The notes beneath the pieces are model-generated. The model worked only from the letters and a program-made list of their open reading frames with translations. It had not been told where the DNA came from and did no database searches. The position numbers and the translations under genes are program-made. A stretch of DNA of 64,000 nucleotides from contig CAJQUW010005346.1 of the NCBI GenBank assembly GCA_907163375.1, positions 124,001-188,000 on the forward strand, written 5' to 3'. Shown here one piece after another: positions 21,150-30,276 of the stretch (its first letter is position 1; every line of letters starts with the position of its first letter). Source of the stretch: Prostheceraeus crozeri. Its lineage: Eukaryota > Platyhelminthes > Polycladida > Euryleptidae.

Positions 21150-24100
21150 TTACCTAGTCTCCTTACGGCGGAGATGGAGTTTGAAATAGGATCGTCCTTC
21201 ATTAATCGGAATAAATTCACCATCATCACCACGCAACTGAATTTCAATCTCATCAATAGCTGATGTAAAAATGGGGTAATAATCAATATTGGACACTTCA
21301 TACGACACCATTTCCCCCAAACGTTGTTTCTCTTCAATGGGGTGAATTTTCAAGATTTGTTCACGTTGTCCTCCCACAATACTTTCCGCCACAATATTAC
21401 AATAGACGATAATGTTGAAGGAATTGGGGGTCATGCTGAGGGGAGAGAGTGTTGTCATCTGTGTATTGGGTCCATAATAGGATTGGGGTAGACCTATACG
21501 ATAACTCAACGCTTCTCCAAAATCAATAAAGGCATGTTCCGCGGTTTTCACCGTCAAATAATGATCTTTCGAGAGAGAGAGGGATACATCAGTCCACGCC
21601 TGTAAATTCACCTGAAGTTTGGAAAAGAGTCCTTCCAAGGTATAACTCCCTTTAGGAATGAGGATGCGATGAAACGAGGTAGAAATGTCCAGGGTGGGGT
21701 TGATGTAACCTTGCCGAATCATGTGGTCATAGATGTGCAACGGTTTCATGGTCTTGCTATAGAGATGAAGAAAAGGGCGAGGTGTGGGATTTGTATTCAC
21801 CATCACCGATTGAATATCTTGTTTTCCCACATCCACTCCCAACACCATACCATCCATTAGATAAAACATGTTTTCTTGCCAGCGTTCCATCATGGTCGTC
21901 ATGAGCCTTTGCATATCCTCACTGAACCATCCAATAAAGGAAGTCAATCTATCTTTGCAGACTTTCAGGTTGGATCCTTCTTGATACGCGACAGCGGGTG
22001 AATACAATGTCTTATCAGAGAGTCTATCTCCAAACAAGTAGGATTGTAAACACGTATTGGCCAACAGCTCTTTCGATTCGTAAGCATAAGGGAAATAGGA
22101 TTTCTGAAACAAGCGATCCAATTCCTTCCCTTTCCATGGGAAGAGGGTGTCGAGGGTGTGGTTCCATCCTTTGGCATAATCAAAGGTATATTCCGGTAAA
22201 CCATAGATGTGTAATGTCATCCCATGGGTGACATGTTTTGGACGTTGTTGATACCGACGGTAACTTGCAGAACAATGTTCCGGCGTTTCCGAGTGTATAC
22301 AGGTTTGTTCATGATAGGTGAACATACCATATTAATGACTATGATTCAACATGTGTTGCCAGAGTTGTGGGGGATTGATTTTCAACCCATACCCTTCCGC
22401 GATTTTAAAGTGAAGCACGTAAAAGACACCCACTGTGGTATACGTCACCCACACTATATCAGGCAGGGGGATGGCTTGATTGAAAGCGTGCACAAATGAT
22501 TGGAGGGTATAGTATTTCGTGGGTAAATTGAATCGTAATGGACTAGGAATATGAGATAGGGTATGAAACATCTCAAAAGAGTCACCATGTTTGATGTTGA
22601 GAATATTGGGATGCTTCTTATCCTCGGTCTTTTACTGTTGTGTCGGTTTTCCGTTTCGATGCAAGACATGGGTCCCATTCAATGCATAGGGGACACTCTT
22701 CTTTTCAAAGAGAGCGTCCAATTTCATGGTTTGTTTCTGAAGGATAAAGGAGGGAACATGAATCGTGCTGAGGGGGATTTCCAAGATCCATTCGTCCCAC
22801 ACGTAGGTAGCCACTTGTTCTGCTTTGAAAATCTCATAGGCTTTAGATTGCCGGTCCATCTTGATTTCCATATCGTCCGTGCAATCGATGGTCAGTTCAT
22901 AATGATAGGACATGGATGTGATGGTCCATGTCATGGGGGCGGGGAAGATGGCATTCAAATAGGTTTCCAACGAATAATAAACTGTGGGGACGATAGAACT
23001 CCACGTCTTATCACTCTCTACATTCTTGTAATAAAACGATTCAGGTCTAGACACATAAAATAACAGTTTGTTCTCCTTGGTTAATTGACAAAGATCCGTT
23101 GTCAACACAGTCACTTCTGCATTCACCCTATCTCGTTCACGAACAATCTCGTCAAGATTGTCAGTTCCTGCAGTGGGTTTGAATGCTTTCACCCTCCTTC
23201 TTAACGTTGTCAACCGTTCCTGTTTTACTTCAAATGCATGAAGAATAGTCCCATACAGCTCCATCAAATCCACCAAACTATGATAGGCAAATACATTATA
23301 AGTGTTGCAGATATGATACTGTTCCGTAGGTGTGAAGGGAAGGGCATGTTGTCCCGTTTCGTGCTGCATATCCGCACCACTGGCCAATACATTTTCTTTC
23401 CCATCTTTAGGATGGGAATGAACTAAATGATGAATAATAGGCCGTTTCGTGGCTTGTTCCTTTTGAATCGATTTTCGAAAATTTTTCAATAAGACCGTAT
23501 CAAACAATCGCTTCTTGGCTCCGAATCGTTTAGAGACTAAAACACCTTCCATCTTGTATTGACGTAGGATTCGCATCATGTTGCGGTACTTTGCATTCAG
23601 TGTGTTGATATAGGTAGGCAAGAAACGGGAGGTGACTAAATCAGGAGCATCGGCTATATGGAGGGTAGGATCGATTTTGTGTAACTGTGTATCAATCCTG
23701 TCATACAATTGATCAATACGGTTTCTGAACCATGACACATGTTTTTTCTTGGGATGTGGATACTTCTTTTCACGTTCTTTTGGAGTGAGTGGATTGAGGA
23801 ACTCCACTGGGAAAATAAATTGATTTTTCGTGGTGCGTGTTGGTAAAGCAAACCATTTTTTAGAGACCAAATGTTGCAATCGGAAAAAGGTGTGTTGATA
23901 CATTCTCACGGCTTTCATCAACTGTCCCAGTTTAGGAAGAAGGATGCGAAGATTATGAAACAGGCCTATATGCCCTCTGGGAATAGGAGGTGCCTTTGCA
24001 TTGAGTTTGAGAGAGCTCACAAAGGTATCGGTCCTCATCCACACAGCACGTGTCGTATCATCACTCAGGGGTTGTATATCCTTATAGGTCACTGGGGGAG

Positions 24101-24995
24101 CCATGGTAACAGTGGCTATTTTCTGCAAATCGGAGAGGATTCCATAATCCATCGCAGACAATGTATAATTGGAAGCATGCGTCACATGAAAGGACAAACT
24201 GCTGGACGAATGAAACACTAATTTCCCCACACCAAACCATTCTAATTGTTTGAATAAATTGAGCACTGAGATTTCATTTCCCAACAACCTTTCAATCCCA
24301 TGTTTGGCAAAATGACAGCGGTGTAAGGAAATCACACTGAACCAATAGTCATGGGCGGGATATTTCTTTACGTCACATTCCTTTCGATGAATGGATAGAC
24401 GTGTATGGATCCGAACGACATCCTTCAACGATAAATGATAGACACATTTGTCCAATAAGAGTGAGGCCGCCAAATGAGGGGAAAACACAAGGACGTAATG
24501 AAATGCGGAGAATTCCTTGATTTGAAACAGGGAAAATGGGACAATGTCAATCACATAGACATCTGCTTCCTCTATACCATTGCATCCATAATACAAGTAG
24601 GATGGATGTGTCGTGACAGTCATCATGTTGGAAATGGTACGGCGTGTATATAATTCTAACGCTGTGATCATGGGGACTCTTTTCACTTCCTCATCGGATT
24701 CAAAAATGGTGTGACGACGGACCACATTGGTCCCTTCCATCGTATAATAAGGCAAATAGGTCTTCAAATCTTTCGTATCCACCATTTTCCCCACGGTAAT
24801 ATAACAATCTTTGGGAATCGTATCCACATTATTCACATACCCAAACTCTTTCAAGCCTACTTCCCATGTTTCTCCTTTAGGAATAAAAAGTGGATTTTCC
24901 AGTCGTGTAAAGAAATGATTGGCTTTATTGTCATACAAATGGGGTTGAGTATTGCTCAACAAGTACACATGTTGTTCCTCATGCAGTTCCTGCAT
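21150..24995 (-). pseudogene. giant modular penton/spike-like protein, two in-frame stops
   Basis: One minus-strand frame stays open from 24995 to 21150 except for TAA at 22632-22634 and TAA at 22332-22334. It begins MQELHEEQHVYLLSNTQPHL, like its smaller neighbour. It contains repeated modules: YYSLETYLNAIF, YYTLQSFVHAF and YTLEGLFSKL, plus a duplicated LDALFEKKSVPYAL / LDRLFQKSYFPYAY block. It ends with NIIVYCNIVAESIVGG and EIEIQLRGDDGEF, the penton-like tail. I take ATG 24995 rather than 25022 because a CTAGGTAA motif lies 26 nt before it. It is likely a vertex or spike protein of ~1,280 residues; three separate genes remain possible. Confidence 0.6.
21151..21158 (-). promoter_or_regulatory. 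late-type motif before the collagen-containing gene
   Basis: ACTAGGTA on the minus strand, 25 nt before ATG 21125, including the TAG stop of the preceding frame. Confidence 0.5.
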
Positions 24996-25021
24996 GATTA
25001 CAAAATCAATAGCGGCGTTCA

Positions 25022-25029
25022 TTACCTAG
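25022..25029 (-). promoter_or_regulatory. late-type motif before the giant penton-like gene
   Basis: CTAGGTAA on the minus strand, 26 nt before ATG 24995. Its presence decides the start: the in-frame ATG at 25022 would sit inside the motif. Confidence 0.5.
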
Positions 25030-25047
25030 AGGTTCTAAGTCTGTCAC

Positions 25048-26280
25048 TCATGAGTTCATCGAGGCCGGATAACCTTGCCAGTGCGCAAAATATTCTGTAC
25101 GCCCATTCCGACGTCGGGTCTTGAGCACTTTGTCCACTTGATATACTTCTTCCTCCCGATGAATCACTTGTAATTCCTGAGCATAAAAGGATCCTTTGAT
25201 CTCTTCTCCACCCAAGTCTTTGATCTTGTACATTTTGGTACCATGGGGGTTCTTGAGAATGTTGGAGACAGTGAACTCTTCCGTCGACCAATTCGCTTCA
25301 TACCCCCGTCCAAACGTTCCTTTATCACGTGAAATACGTACCCGTGCTCCCACAGGGATAGACTTCCCCGGGACTGCAACCTTTTTATAGTTTTGTCGGA
25401 GACGTTTCGCATTGTTTCGTTTCACTTCCTCGGTATTGGAGGCATTCACATCCATCGGGGTGAAACCTGTGGATGAATGGGTGCTGTGATTGTATGCATA
25501 CATGACATCTGCGATATAATCCACCCAATTCTTGTGATTGGTGGCTGTAAAGATACGTTCCAATTTATTCTTGACAGTACGGTTCAATCGTTCGACATGG
25601 GCACATTTATAGGGACTGTAGATGGAAAACAATTCAATAGCGTGCTTGTCCAAGACGTCTTTCACCGGTCGGTTATAAAATTCACGGCCTTGATCCGTTT
25701 GTAGTCGTTGCGGGGTGGGAATGGTTGCGAAAATGGCTTCTAAAACCCCCGACACTTCTTTGGCACTCTTGGTCTTGAGAGGGAATGCCCAGGCTTTGCG
25801 TGTAAAGATGTCCATCACCATGAGAATATACTTGTAGCCACGATTATGCTGTGCATACTTTTGATAATCGACAATATCCGCTTGAAATTGAATTTGCGGA
25901 CCGCGTACACGATACGGGTGCAAAGGCTTAATACGATGCAATCGAGATTTGCGAAGGGTGTAGGTCGGTTGACGCATTAACCATTGTTTGACTTTTGTTT
26001 TTGAATAATATGAAGCAGCAGCAAGTGCATTGACGCTTCCGTAGCCAGCGGGATGTTTGGGATTGTAATAAATCTTGTGCAACACCTCCTCCATCGACAC
26101 AATCTGCTTGGTATTGACGTGGGGGTTGAAGATAGGCGGGTTCCCGTTGGAACAACAATTAAAGCTCGCCGTGATGGTGTACTGTGTCTCTGCGCTGTCG
26201 TCTGCGTTGCCTTGGCCGCAACAACGCCCAAAGATACGTGATAAGAATGAGGAGGCAATTGGCGCGGCTGCCGTTGCCAT
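25048..26280 (-). CDS. retroviral-type integrase with truncated chromodomain
   Basis: 410 residues. The helical N-terminus YYNPKHPAGYGSVNALAAAS is typical of Polinton integrases. The rve core has D in FQADIVDY, D in LQTDQGREF and E in HVERLNRT, with 33 residues between the last two. An SH3-like part follows (ARVRISRDKGTFGRGYEANW), then a chromodomain start (YQVDKVLKTRRRNGRTEYF, HWQGYPASMNS). The frame stops at TGA 25048-25050 exactly where chromodomains carry a conserved tryptophan, and stays open afterwards to 25006, so a TGG-to-TGA nonsense change is likely. The family cuts and joins element ends to make 6-bp duplications. The ATG overlaps the end of the ATPase gene. Confidence 0.92.
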   Translation of the reverse strand: MATAAAPIASSFLSRIFGRCCGQGNADDSAETQYTITASFNCCSNGNPPIFNPHVNTKQIVSMEEVLHKIYYNPKHPAGYGSVNALAAASYYSKTKVKQWLMRQPTYTLRKSRLHRIKPLHPYRVRGPQIQFQADIVDYQKYAQHNRGYKYILMVMDIFTRKAWAFPLKTKSAKEVSGVLEAIFATIPTPQRLQTDQGREFYNRPVKDVLDKHAIELFSIYSPYKCAHVERLNRTVKNKLERIFTATNHKNWVDYIADVMYAYNHSTHSSTGFTPMDVNASNTEEVKRNNAKRLRQNYKKVAVPGKSIPVGARVRISRDKGTFGRGYEANWSTEEFTVSNILKNPHGTKMYKIKDLGGEEIKGSFYAQELQVIHREEEVYQVDKVLKTRRRNGRTEYFAHWQGYPASMNS

Positions 26281-27470
26281 TACTTGAATGGTGTGCCATA
26301 GGATCCCAATTCAAAAACTCCTTTTTTACTTAAACGAGTATTGATGGTCGATTTCAATGGGGATCGCTTCGTCTTGGGAGAGGTGACAACCGAAGGTTTG
26401 ACGACTTTCCCTTTCGATCTCTTGAGGACGGGTAGATCTGCAACGTGCGTGAGTGGAGGTTTTGCGGCATGAGTGAGCGGAGGTTTTGTGACGTGCGTGA
26501 GCAGAGGTTTTTCCAATCGCTTCCCATGATCATCGTCCAAATTGAAAAATTGGCGACGAAATTTATCGAACAAATACATCCGAGCGTTCCATGCAGCGAT
26601 ATTATTGGCGGTAGGACGGTGACGCACAATCTCTCGTGCAATACGATCAAGATGGGCTTGTTGAGGAGCCATCATCATGGTTCTCACCCTCTGATCTTCC
26701 GCTTGACGTTGTAACATGGTCGACATCAGTTGGGTACTGTCACCACCACCACCCATTTGCTGTCCGCCACCGGTGTGTTCATTCATGTCAGATTTGGGAA
26801 CCACTACTAATTCACTAAAGTCCATTTTCGTTTTATTGGGTCTTTTGCTTAACTTAAACACAATCATAGGTGGGTTAAATAAGTTTGTGCGAAATCGGTA
26901 CTCAAACGGACAATTCGTAGTGAAATCAATAAAGAGGTAGGCATAATTCCCATACTTTTGAACCAATGTCGTTAACATATCATGCACAACGCTCATATTG
27001 CCTTTGGGGAGCATTTTCCCCATGAATTGAGCTAATTGTTGTTGATTTCTCGGATTATTGAACGCGACCAAATAATGGACATTGCCATTACAAATATTTT
27101 GTTCTTTATCACCATACAAATACTGTGTGATTTGCACTGCGAAAAACCGTTTATGATGAGATCCTCTTAAAAACAATCCCGTCACAGTTTCATTGTTTTG
27201 AGATTCCTGTTGTAAATCATCGAGAATAATTAAATCATTTTCTTGCAATTGATCAAAATCATCTTGGGTAGGGACACCCATTTTCAAGATCACCTCTTGT
27301 AACTCTTTATGAAGTGGACTTTCTATCCCATAATACCACCAGACTTTACGAATGGGCTTTTTAAATAAAGTATGACGGTTCTTGATCATATTCGCCACAA
27401 ACGTGGACTTTCCCGATTTACTACGACCCGAGACAATCATGGATGAGTCATTCTCTAAACGGAAATCCAT
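26280..27470 (-). CDS. DNA packaging ATPase (FtsK/HerA, A32-like)
   Basis: 396 residues, intact. Walker A SGRSKSGKST lies at residues ~14-23 and Walker B LIILDDL at ~80. A sensor-like QITQYLYG follows, then the FNNPRNQQQLAQF segment typical of the Polinton/adintovirus packaging ATPase. The C-terminal ~150 residues are an unusual low-complexity tail with THVTKPPLTH repeats and lysine-rich blocks. It should pump the genome into preformed capsids. A TTAAGTTATG motif lies upstream, here about 50 nt from the ATG. Confidence 0.88.
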   Translation of the reverse strand: MDFRLENDSSMIVSGRSKSGKSTFVANMIKNRHTLFKKPIRKVWWYYGIESPLHKELQEVILKMGVPTQDDFDQLQENDLIILDDLQQESQNNETVTGLFLRGSHHKRFFAVQITQYLYGDKEQNICNGNVHYLVAFNNPRNQQQLAQFMGKMLPKGNMSVVHDMLTTLVQKYGNYAYLFIDFTTNCPFEYRFRTNLFNPPMIVFKLSKRPNKTKMDFSELVVVPKSDMNEHTGGGQQMGGGGDSTQLMSTMLQRQAEDQRVRTMMMAPQQAHLDRIAREIVRHRPTANNIAAWNARMYLFDKFRRQFFNLDDDHGKRLEKPLLTHVTKPPLTHAAKPPLTHVADLPVLKRSKGKVVKPSVVTSPKTKRSPLKSTINTRLSKKGVFELGSYGTPFK

Positions 27471-27520
27471 CTTGTCGAATCATAAAAGTCAGACATATAT
27501 TCCATGCATCATGTATTAAA

Positions 27521-27530
27521 CATAACTTAA
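27521..27530 (-). promoter_or_regulatory. late-type motif before the packaging ATPase
   Basis: TTAAGTTATG on the minus strand. The spacing to the ATG (50 nt) is longer than at other genes. It overlaps the stop of the upstream gene. Confidence 0.45.
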
Positions 27531-28069
27531 AATTGTTTCCAGAACATAGAATCATTTCCAGAATAAAGAAGAGGTGGAATAAAACGTCCACGTGTACATG
27601 TCTTAAAGAGTGAGTTTTCAAGAGCAGTCACCATTTCACTCATCAATGTCCTTTCCATGTCATTGGTAAGAGGATTCATATTGTACCGTGCAAATGCTTC
27701 CTTCAACATGTTGGGAAAGGCGCGACGATGGATTTCGTAGGCACTACGCACAATGAAATAATGTTCAATATAGTTCAACACAGACCACTTCTCATTGACA
27801 CACTGTCCTGCTTTGTACCATGAGGATGACACATACCACTGACTCTCCTGATTATGTTCCACCATATCCTTGAACATTTCGAGGAATCGATTGATCCATT
27901 TCTCGGCTTGTATTTGATCACCGTCAAAGATATGCAGCGCGTGTGACTCTTCCCGGATGCGAATGTACACGTCGAGTGCTTGCGCCTTGGTATAATCCGT
28001 CCGCATCCTCCTCCAATCCTCCTCCTCCGTGGGTTGAGCACTCCACCTTTGAGAAAGCATGCTTGTCAT
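27527..28069 (-). CDS. unknown element protein, 180 aa
   Basis: Intact frame with even composition and many aromatic and charged residues (WYVSSSWYKAGQCVNEKW, YIEHYFIVRSAYEIHRRAF), probably all-helical. No recognised domain. Its ATG overlaps the stop of the upstream gene by four bases (ATGA), so both may come from one transcript. No late-type motif is seen right before it. Confidence 0.65.
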   Translation of the reverse strand: MTSMLSQRWSAQPTEEEDWRRMRTDYTKAQALDVYIRIREESHALHIFDGDQIQAEKWINRFLEMFKDMVEHNQESQWYVSSSWYKAGQCVNEKWSVLNYIEHYFIVRSAYEIHRRAFPNMLKEAFARYNMNPLTNDMERTLMSEMVTALENSLFKTCTRGRFIPPLLYSGNDSMFWKQF

Positions 28070-29049
28070 CTCATCCTCCTTTCTTTCATAAGTACAGTTC
28101 TATCCTCTGATTGGGATAACTGATCGAGATCCTCTATAAAGTGATTGAGTTCCTCCCAATCAATGTCCTTTTTAGGTTGCACCATGTGTATCAGATTAAA
28201 TAAACCACTTGAGGGAATGGATGCCTTCTTTATATCGAGTGTCAGCTTTGTCTTCTTCTTCTTTTCCTCCACCGCTATGCTCTGACCTTCCTCCACCTGT
28301 TTGATACGGACTTGGATTTGATCCACAGTAAAACACAGTTTCAGAGTCTTTGTCTGTGGATTACAGTATATGCCTGTGACGCGGAAGATGGTATTTGCTT
28401 GAAGGAAGGTATTCGCCTTGAGATTGGAAAGAAGATGTCCAAGAGTGGCCAAACAAACCTTCTTGTTCTTTCCATTCTCCTTCATCAGGAAGATGGGTGT
28501 GTCCTGCTTCAGCTTCATAAAGACACTGTCGTAGGCCGATTTCTTGTGTACATAACCGAGACAGGAGGTGAGGTTGTAGGCAGATTCGGGTTGGACTTGT
28601 TTGTAGAGGGATTGTATCGCATCTTCCAACGTCTCCAAATCGCGTGAGACGGCTTGAGAAATGGTGAAGAGGGAGGAGAGTTGATCGGAACCGTACCCAG
28701 CGTCATTGTATGTTTGTGCACGCCATCCATAAAATCCCGTGGCAAACACGAGTTTTGAGATGTCTCGTCGTGATTGCCAATCCATCGCATCCATCATCGC
28801 ATTCTCTTCGCGAATGGGATAATATCCAGTGATACCCCATTTCTTGCCCAATACCAGACGTGTGATGGGCAGAGGCTCCAACTGTGGATGTGCCTTGGTA
28901 AGGTAGTTCTTCTCGGCTTTCCCATTCGTATGGAAATAGGGTTCCGTCGCTTCAACAAAGACTGGCTTCGATGTCGGTGTATCTGACGAATACGTGACTT
29001 TCGCCTTCTTCGCGAGAGTAGCTTCCAACGTGTTCGTACGTTTACCCAT
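28066..29049 (-). CDS. unknown early-type nuclear protein, 327 aa
   Basis: Intact, and repeated nearly unchanged in element 2 (63591 onward). The N-terminus MGKRTNTLEATLAKKAKV looks like a nuclear localisation signal. A KKKKTKLTLDIKK block lies near residue 265. The middle (LPITRLVLGKKWGITGYYP, FATGFYGWRAQTYNDAGYG) is well conserved between copies but unfamiliar. The promoter has TATATAA and the GGAGCACCAATC block of the TIRs, so expression with polB is likely. A replication or DNA-binding accessory role is a guess from context only. Confidence 0.75.
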   Translation of the reverse strand: MGKRTNTLEATLAKKAKVTYSSDTPTSKPVFVEATEPYFHTNGKAEKNYLTKAHPQLEPLPITRLVLGKKWGITGYYPIREENAMMDAMDWQSRRDISKLVFATGFYGWRAQTYNDAGYGSDQLSSLFTISQAVSRDLETLEDAIQSLYKQVQPESAYNLTSCLGYVHKKSAYDSVFMKLKQDTPIFLMKENGKNKKVCLATLGHLLSNLKANTFLQANTIFRVTGIYCNPQTKTLKLCFTVDQIQVRIKQVEEGQSIAVEEKKKKTKLTLDIKKASIPSSGLFNLIHMVQPKKDIDWEELNHFIEDLDQLSQSEDRTVLMKERRMR

Positions 29050-29080
29050 GACTGAATGAAAATGATTGAAATGGCTCAGC

Positions 29081-29157
29081 TTATATAGAGTTGAGCGTGG
29101 GAAAATTTCTTCTCATTGGTTGACGCCCACGCATACAAGTGCTCTGATTGGTGCTCC
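29081..29157 (-). promoter_or_regulatory. internal early-type promoter (TATA plus GGAGCAC block)
   Basis: Reading the minus strand, GGAGCACCAATCAGAGCAC (29157-29139) differs at one of 19 bases from the TIR block at 12198-12216, followed by CTATATAA (29088-29081) about 30 nt before the ATG. The same arrangement stands before the element 2 copy at 63483-63558. Confidence 0.75.
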
Positions 29158-29169
29158 GTCAAATTCACG

Positions 29170-29560
29170 ATGAATCATTCATTTTTGGTGGTGTACGGGG
29201 CTTGTCCCTTTTTGTAGGTCAAATTCACGAGATAACGCTTGATTTCATGAGAATTTGCTGAGTCATTTTACGATAACATTGGTCGATTTGGTGTGGAAAA
29301 GTACCTCAGAATTCTCGATAAATCACCTGATTTTACGAGGATTTGTAGCAGAGTGTGTTCTTCAAAGTCACAGTGAATCGATTGATATCATGGGAAAATA
29401 ACACATCAAATCCGTAGTATTTTTAACGATGTCATGGGAAAATCAAGCTTTAAATCTTCGGTAGATCGTTTGATTTCATAGGAATTTTACTGTGTGAACG
29501 TGTCTTATTCACACTCTTCGATAAATCGTTCGATTTCATGGGAATTTCATTTTGCGGTTT
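29170..29560 (-). repeat. degenerate TTTCCCATGAAATC repeats across a gene end
   Basis: On the minus strand, words close to TTTCCCATGAAATC recur every ~45-100 bp. The first two encode the IPMKSNDL repeats of the 29450-29812 protein. The rest continue past its stop into non-coding sequence up to the early promoter. Some are followed by ATTTATCGA or AATCGATT. The pattern is retained in element 2 (63093-63420). Confidence 0.6.
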
Positions 29561-29812
29561 GGTGGGATTGAGTATAGGTGTTTTGGACATATCATAGTTG
29601 ACGACTTCCACATCGAGTAAGGGTTTTCCACTATCTTTACGTTTTTTGATATCTTTCATCATTTTTCGACCAGATAAGAGGGTAACCAAAATGAATATGA
29701 CGAGTGTAAAGAATTGTGATAGGGTTTCTTTGAATGAACCAATGGGTGAACATTTTAAATCTCCTCCGTTGGCTGTTGAAAGTGTGTTCGCTATGGATTG
29801 AACAGTGTCCAT
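29450..29812 (-). CDS. small membrane protein with IPMKSND repeats
   Basis: 120 residues. One hydrophobic helix (FFTLVIFILVTLLSG, residues ~34-48) is followed by a lysine-rich stretch (KMMKDIKKRKD) and two tail repeats of IPMKSNDL. It is probably a single-pass membrane protein of the virion or infected cell; no named family. A late-type motif lies 28 nt upstream. Almost identical in element 2. Confidence 0.7.
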   Translation of the reverse strand: MDTVQSIANTLSTANGGDLKCSPIGSFKETLSQFFTLVIFILVTLLSGRKMMKDIKKRKDSGKPLLDVEVVNYDMSKTPILNPTKPQNEIPMKSNDLSKSVNKTRSHSKIPMKSNDLPKI

Positions 29813-29840
29813 GATGACGCTGTTGATGACGTGGGTATGG

Positions 29841-29848
29841 TTTACTTA
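29841..29848 (-). promoter_or_regulatory. late-type motif before the small membrane protein
   Basis: ACTAAGTA on the minus strand, 28 nt before ATG 29812, overlapping the TAA of the upstream gene. Confidence 0.55.
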
Positions 29849-30241
29849 GTGTTTGGAACCGATCGATGCATGTAAGGCTTGTTTGAAAGCTGCTGGATTA
29901 TCGTGATATGCCATGGCATAGGCTTGTGCGAAGGGAGTTTGTTTCTTGTTAAATTTCCGTTTTTGACCCAAGTATTTGCGAGTTTGAGGGGGTGGTTTCA
30001 CAAATTTGCGGAGAATTCCTTTGTAAGATTGAATAAACTCGTGCTGTAAAGGTGTTAATTTCCCTGGATTCTCTCGCATTTTGCTCATGAGTGCTTGCAT
30101 ATCCTTGACATATTCCTCAGGCAATTGATCGACATGACGGTTAATTTTCTTTTTCGAACATCCTTTCCCTGAACTTAGGGATTTCAGTACATTGGTAAAG
30201 TCCTGACGTCGACTTGAACATATTTCACACTGACACGTCAT
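29846..30241 (-). CDS. small cysteine-motif protein, 131 aa
   Basis: It starts MTCQCEICSSRRQDF, with a CxCxxC cluster that could bind zinc with a cysteine near residue 28. A helical middle follows (LPEEYVKDMQALMSKMREN), then a basic segment (KYLGQKRKFNKKQ) and an alanine-rich end (FAQAYAMAYHDNPAAF). No family recognised. Nearly unchanged in element 2. Its position among late-motif genes suggests a virion role. Confidence 0.7.
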   Translation of the reverse strand: MTCQCEICSSRRQDFTNVLKSLSSGKGCSKKKINRHVDQLPEEYVKDMQALMSKMRENPGKLTPLQHEFIQSYKGILRKFVKPPPQTRKYLGQKRKFNKKQTPFAQAYAMAYHDNPAAFKQALHASIGSKH

Positions 30242-30266
30242 TCTTGTCTATCATCCTCTATCCCAC

Positions 30267-30276
30267 ATAACTTAGT
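30267..30276 (-). promoter_or_regulatory. late-type motif before the cysteine-motif gene
   Basis: ACTAAGTTAT on the minus strand, 25 nt before ATG 30241, just after the stop codon of the previous gene. Confidence 0.55.

Noticed and set aside
25048..26280. LTR retrotransposon (from the rve integrase with chromodomain)
   Set aside because: No reverse transcriptase, gag or LTRs around it; the integrase lies inside a Polinton gene set, where it is expected.
29081..29088. Divergent promoter for a rightward gene at 29.1-29.5 kb
   Set aside because: No plus-strand coding region follows; the region holds only the degenerate repeats.
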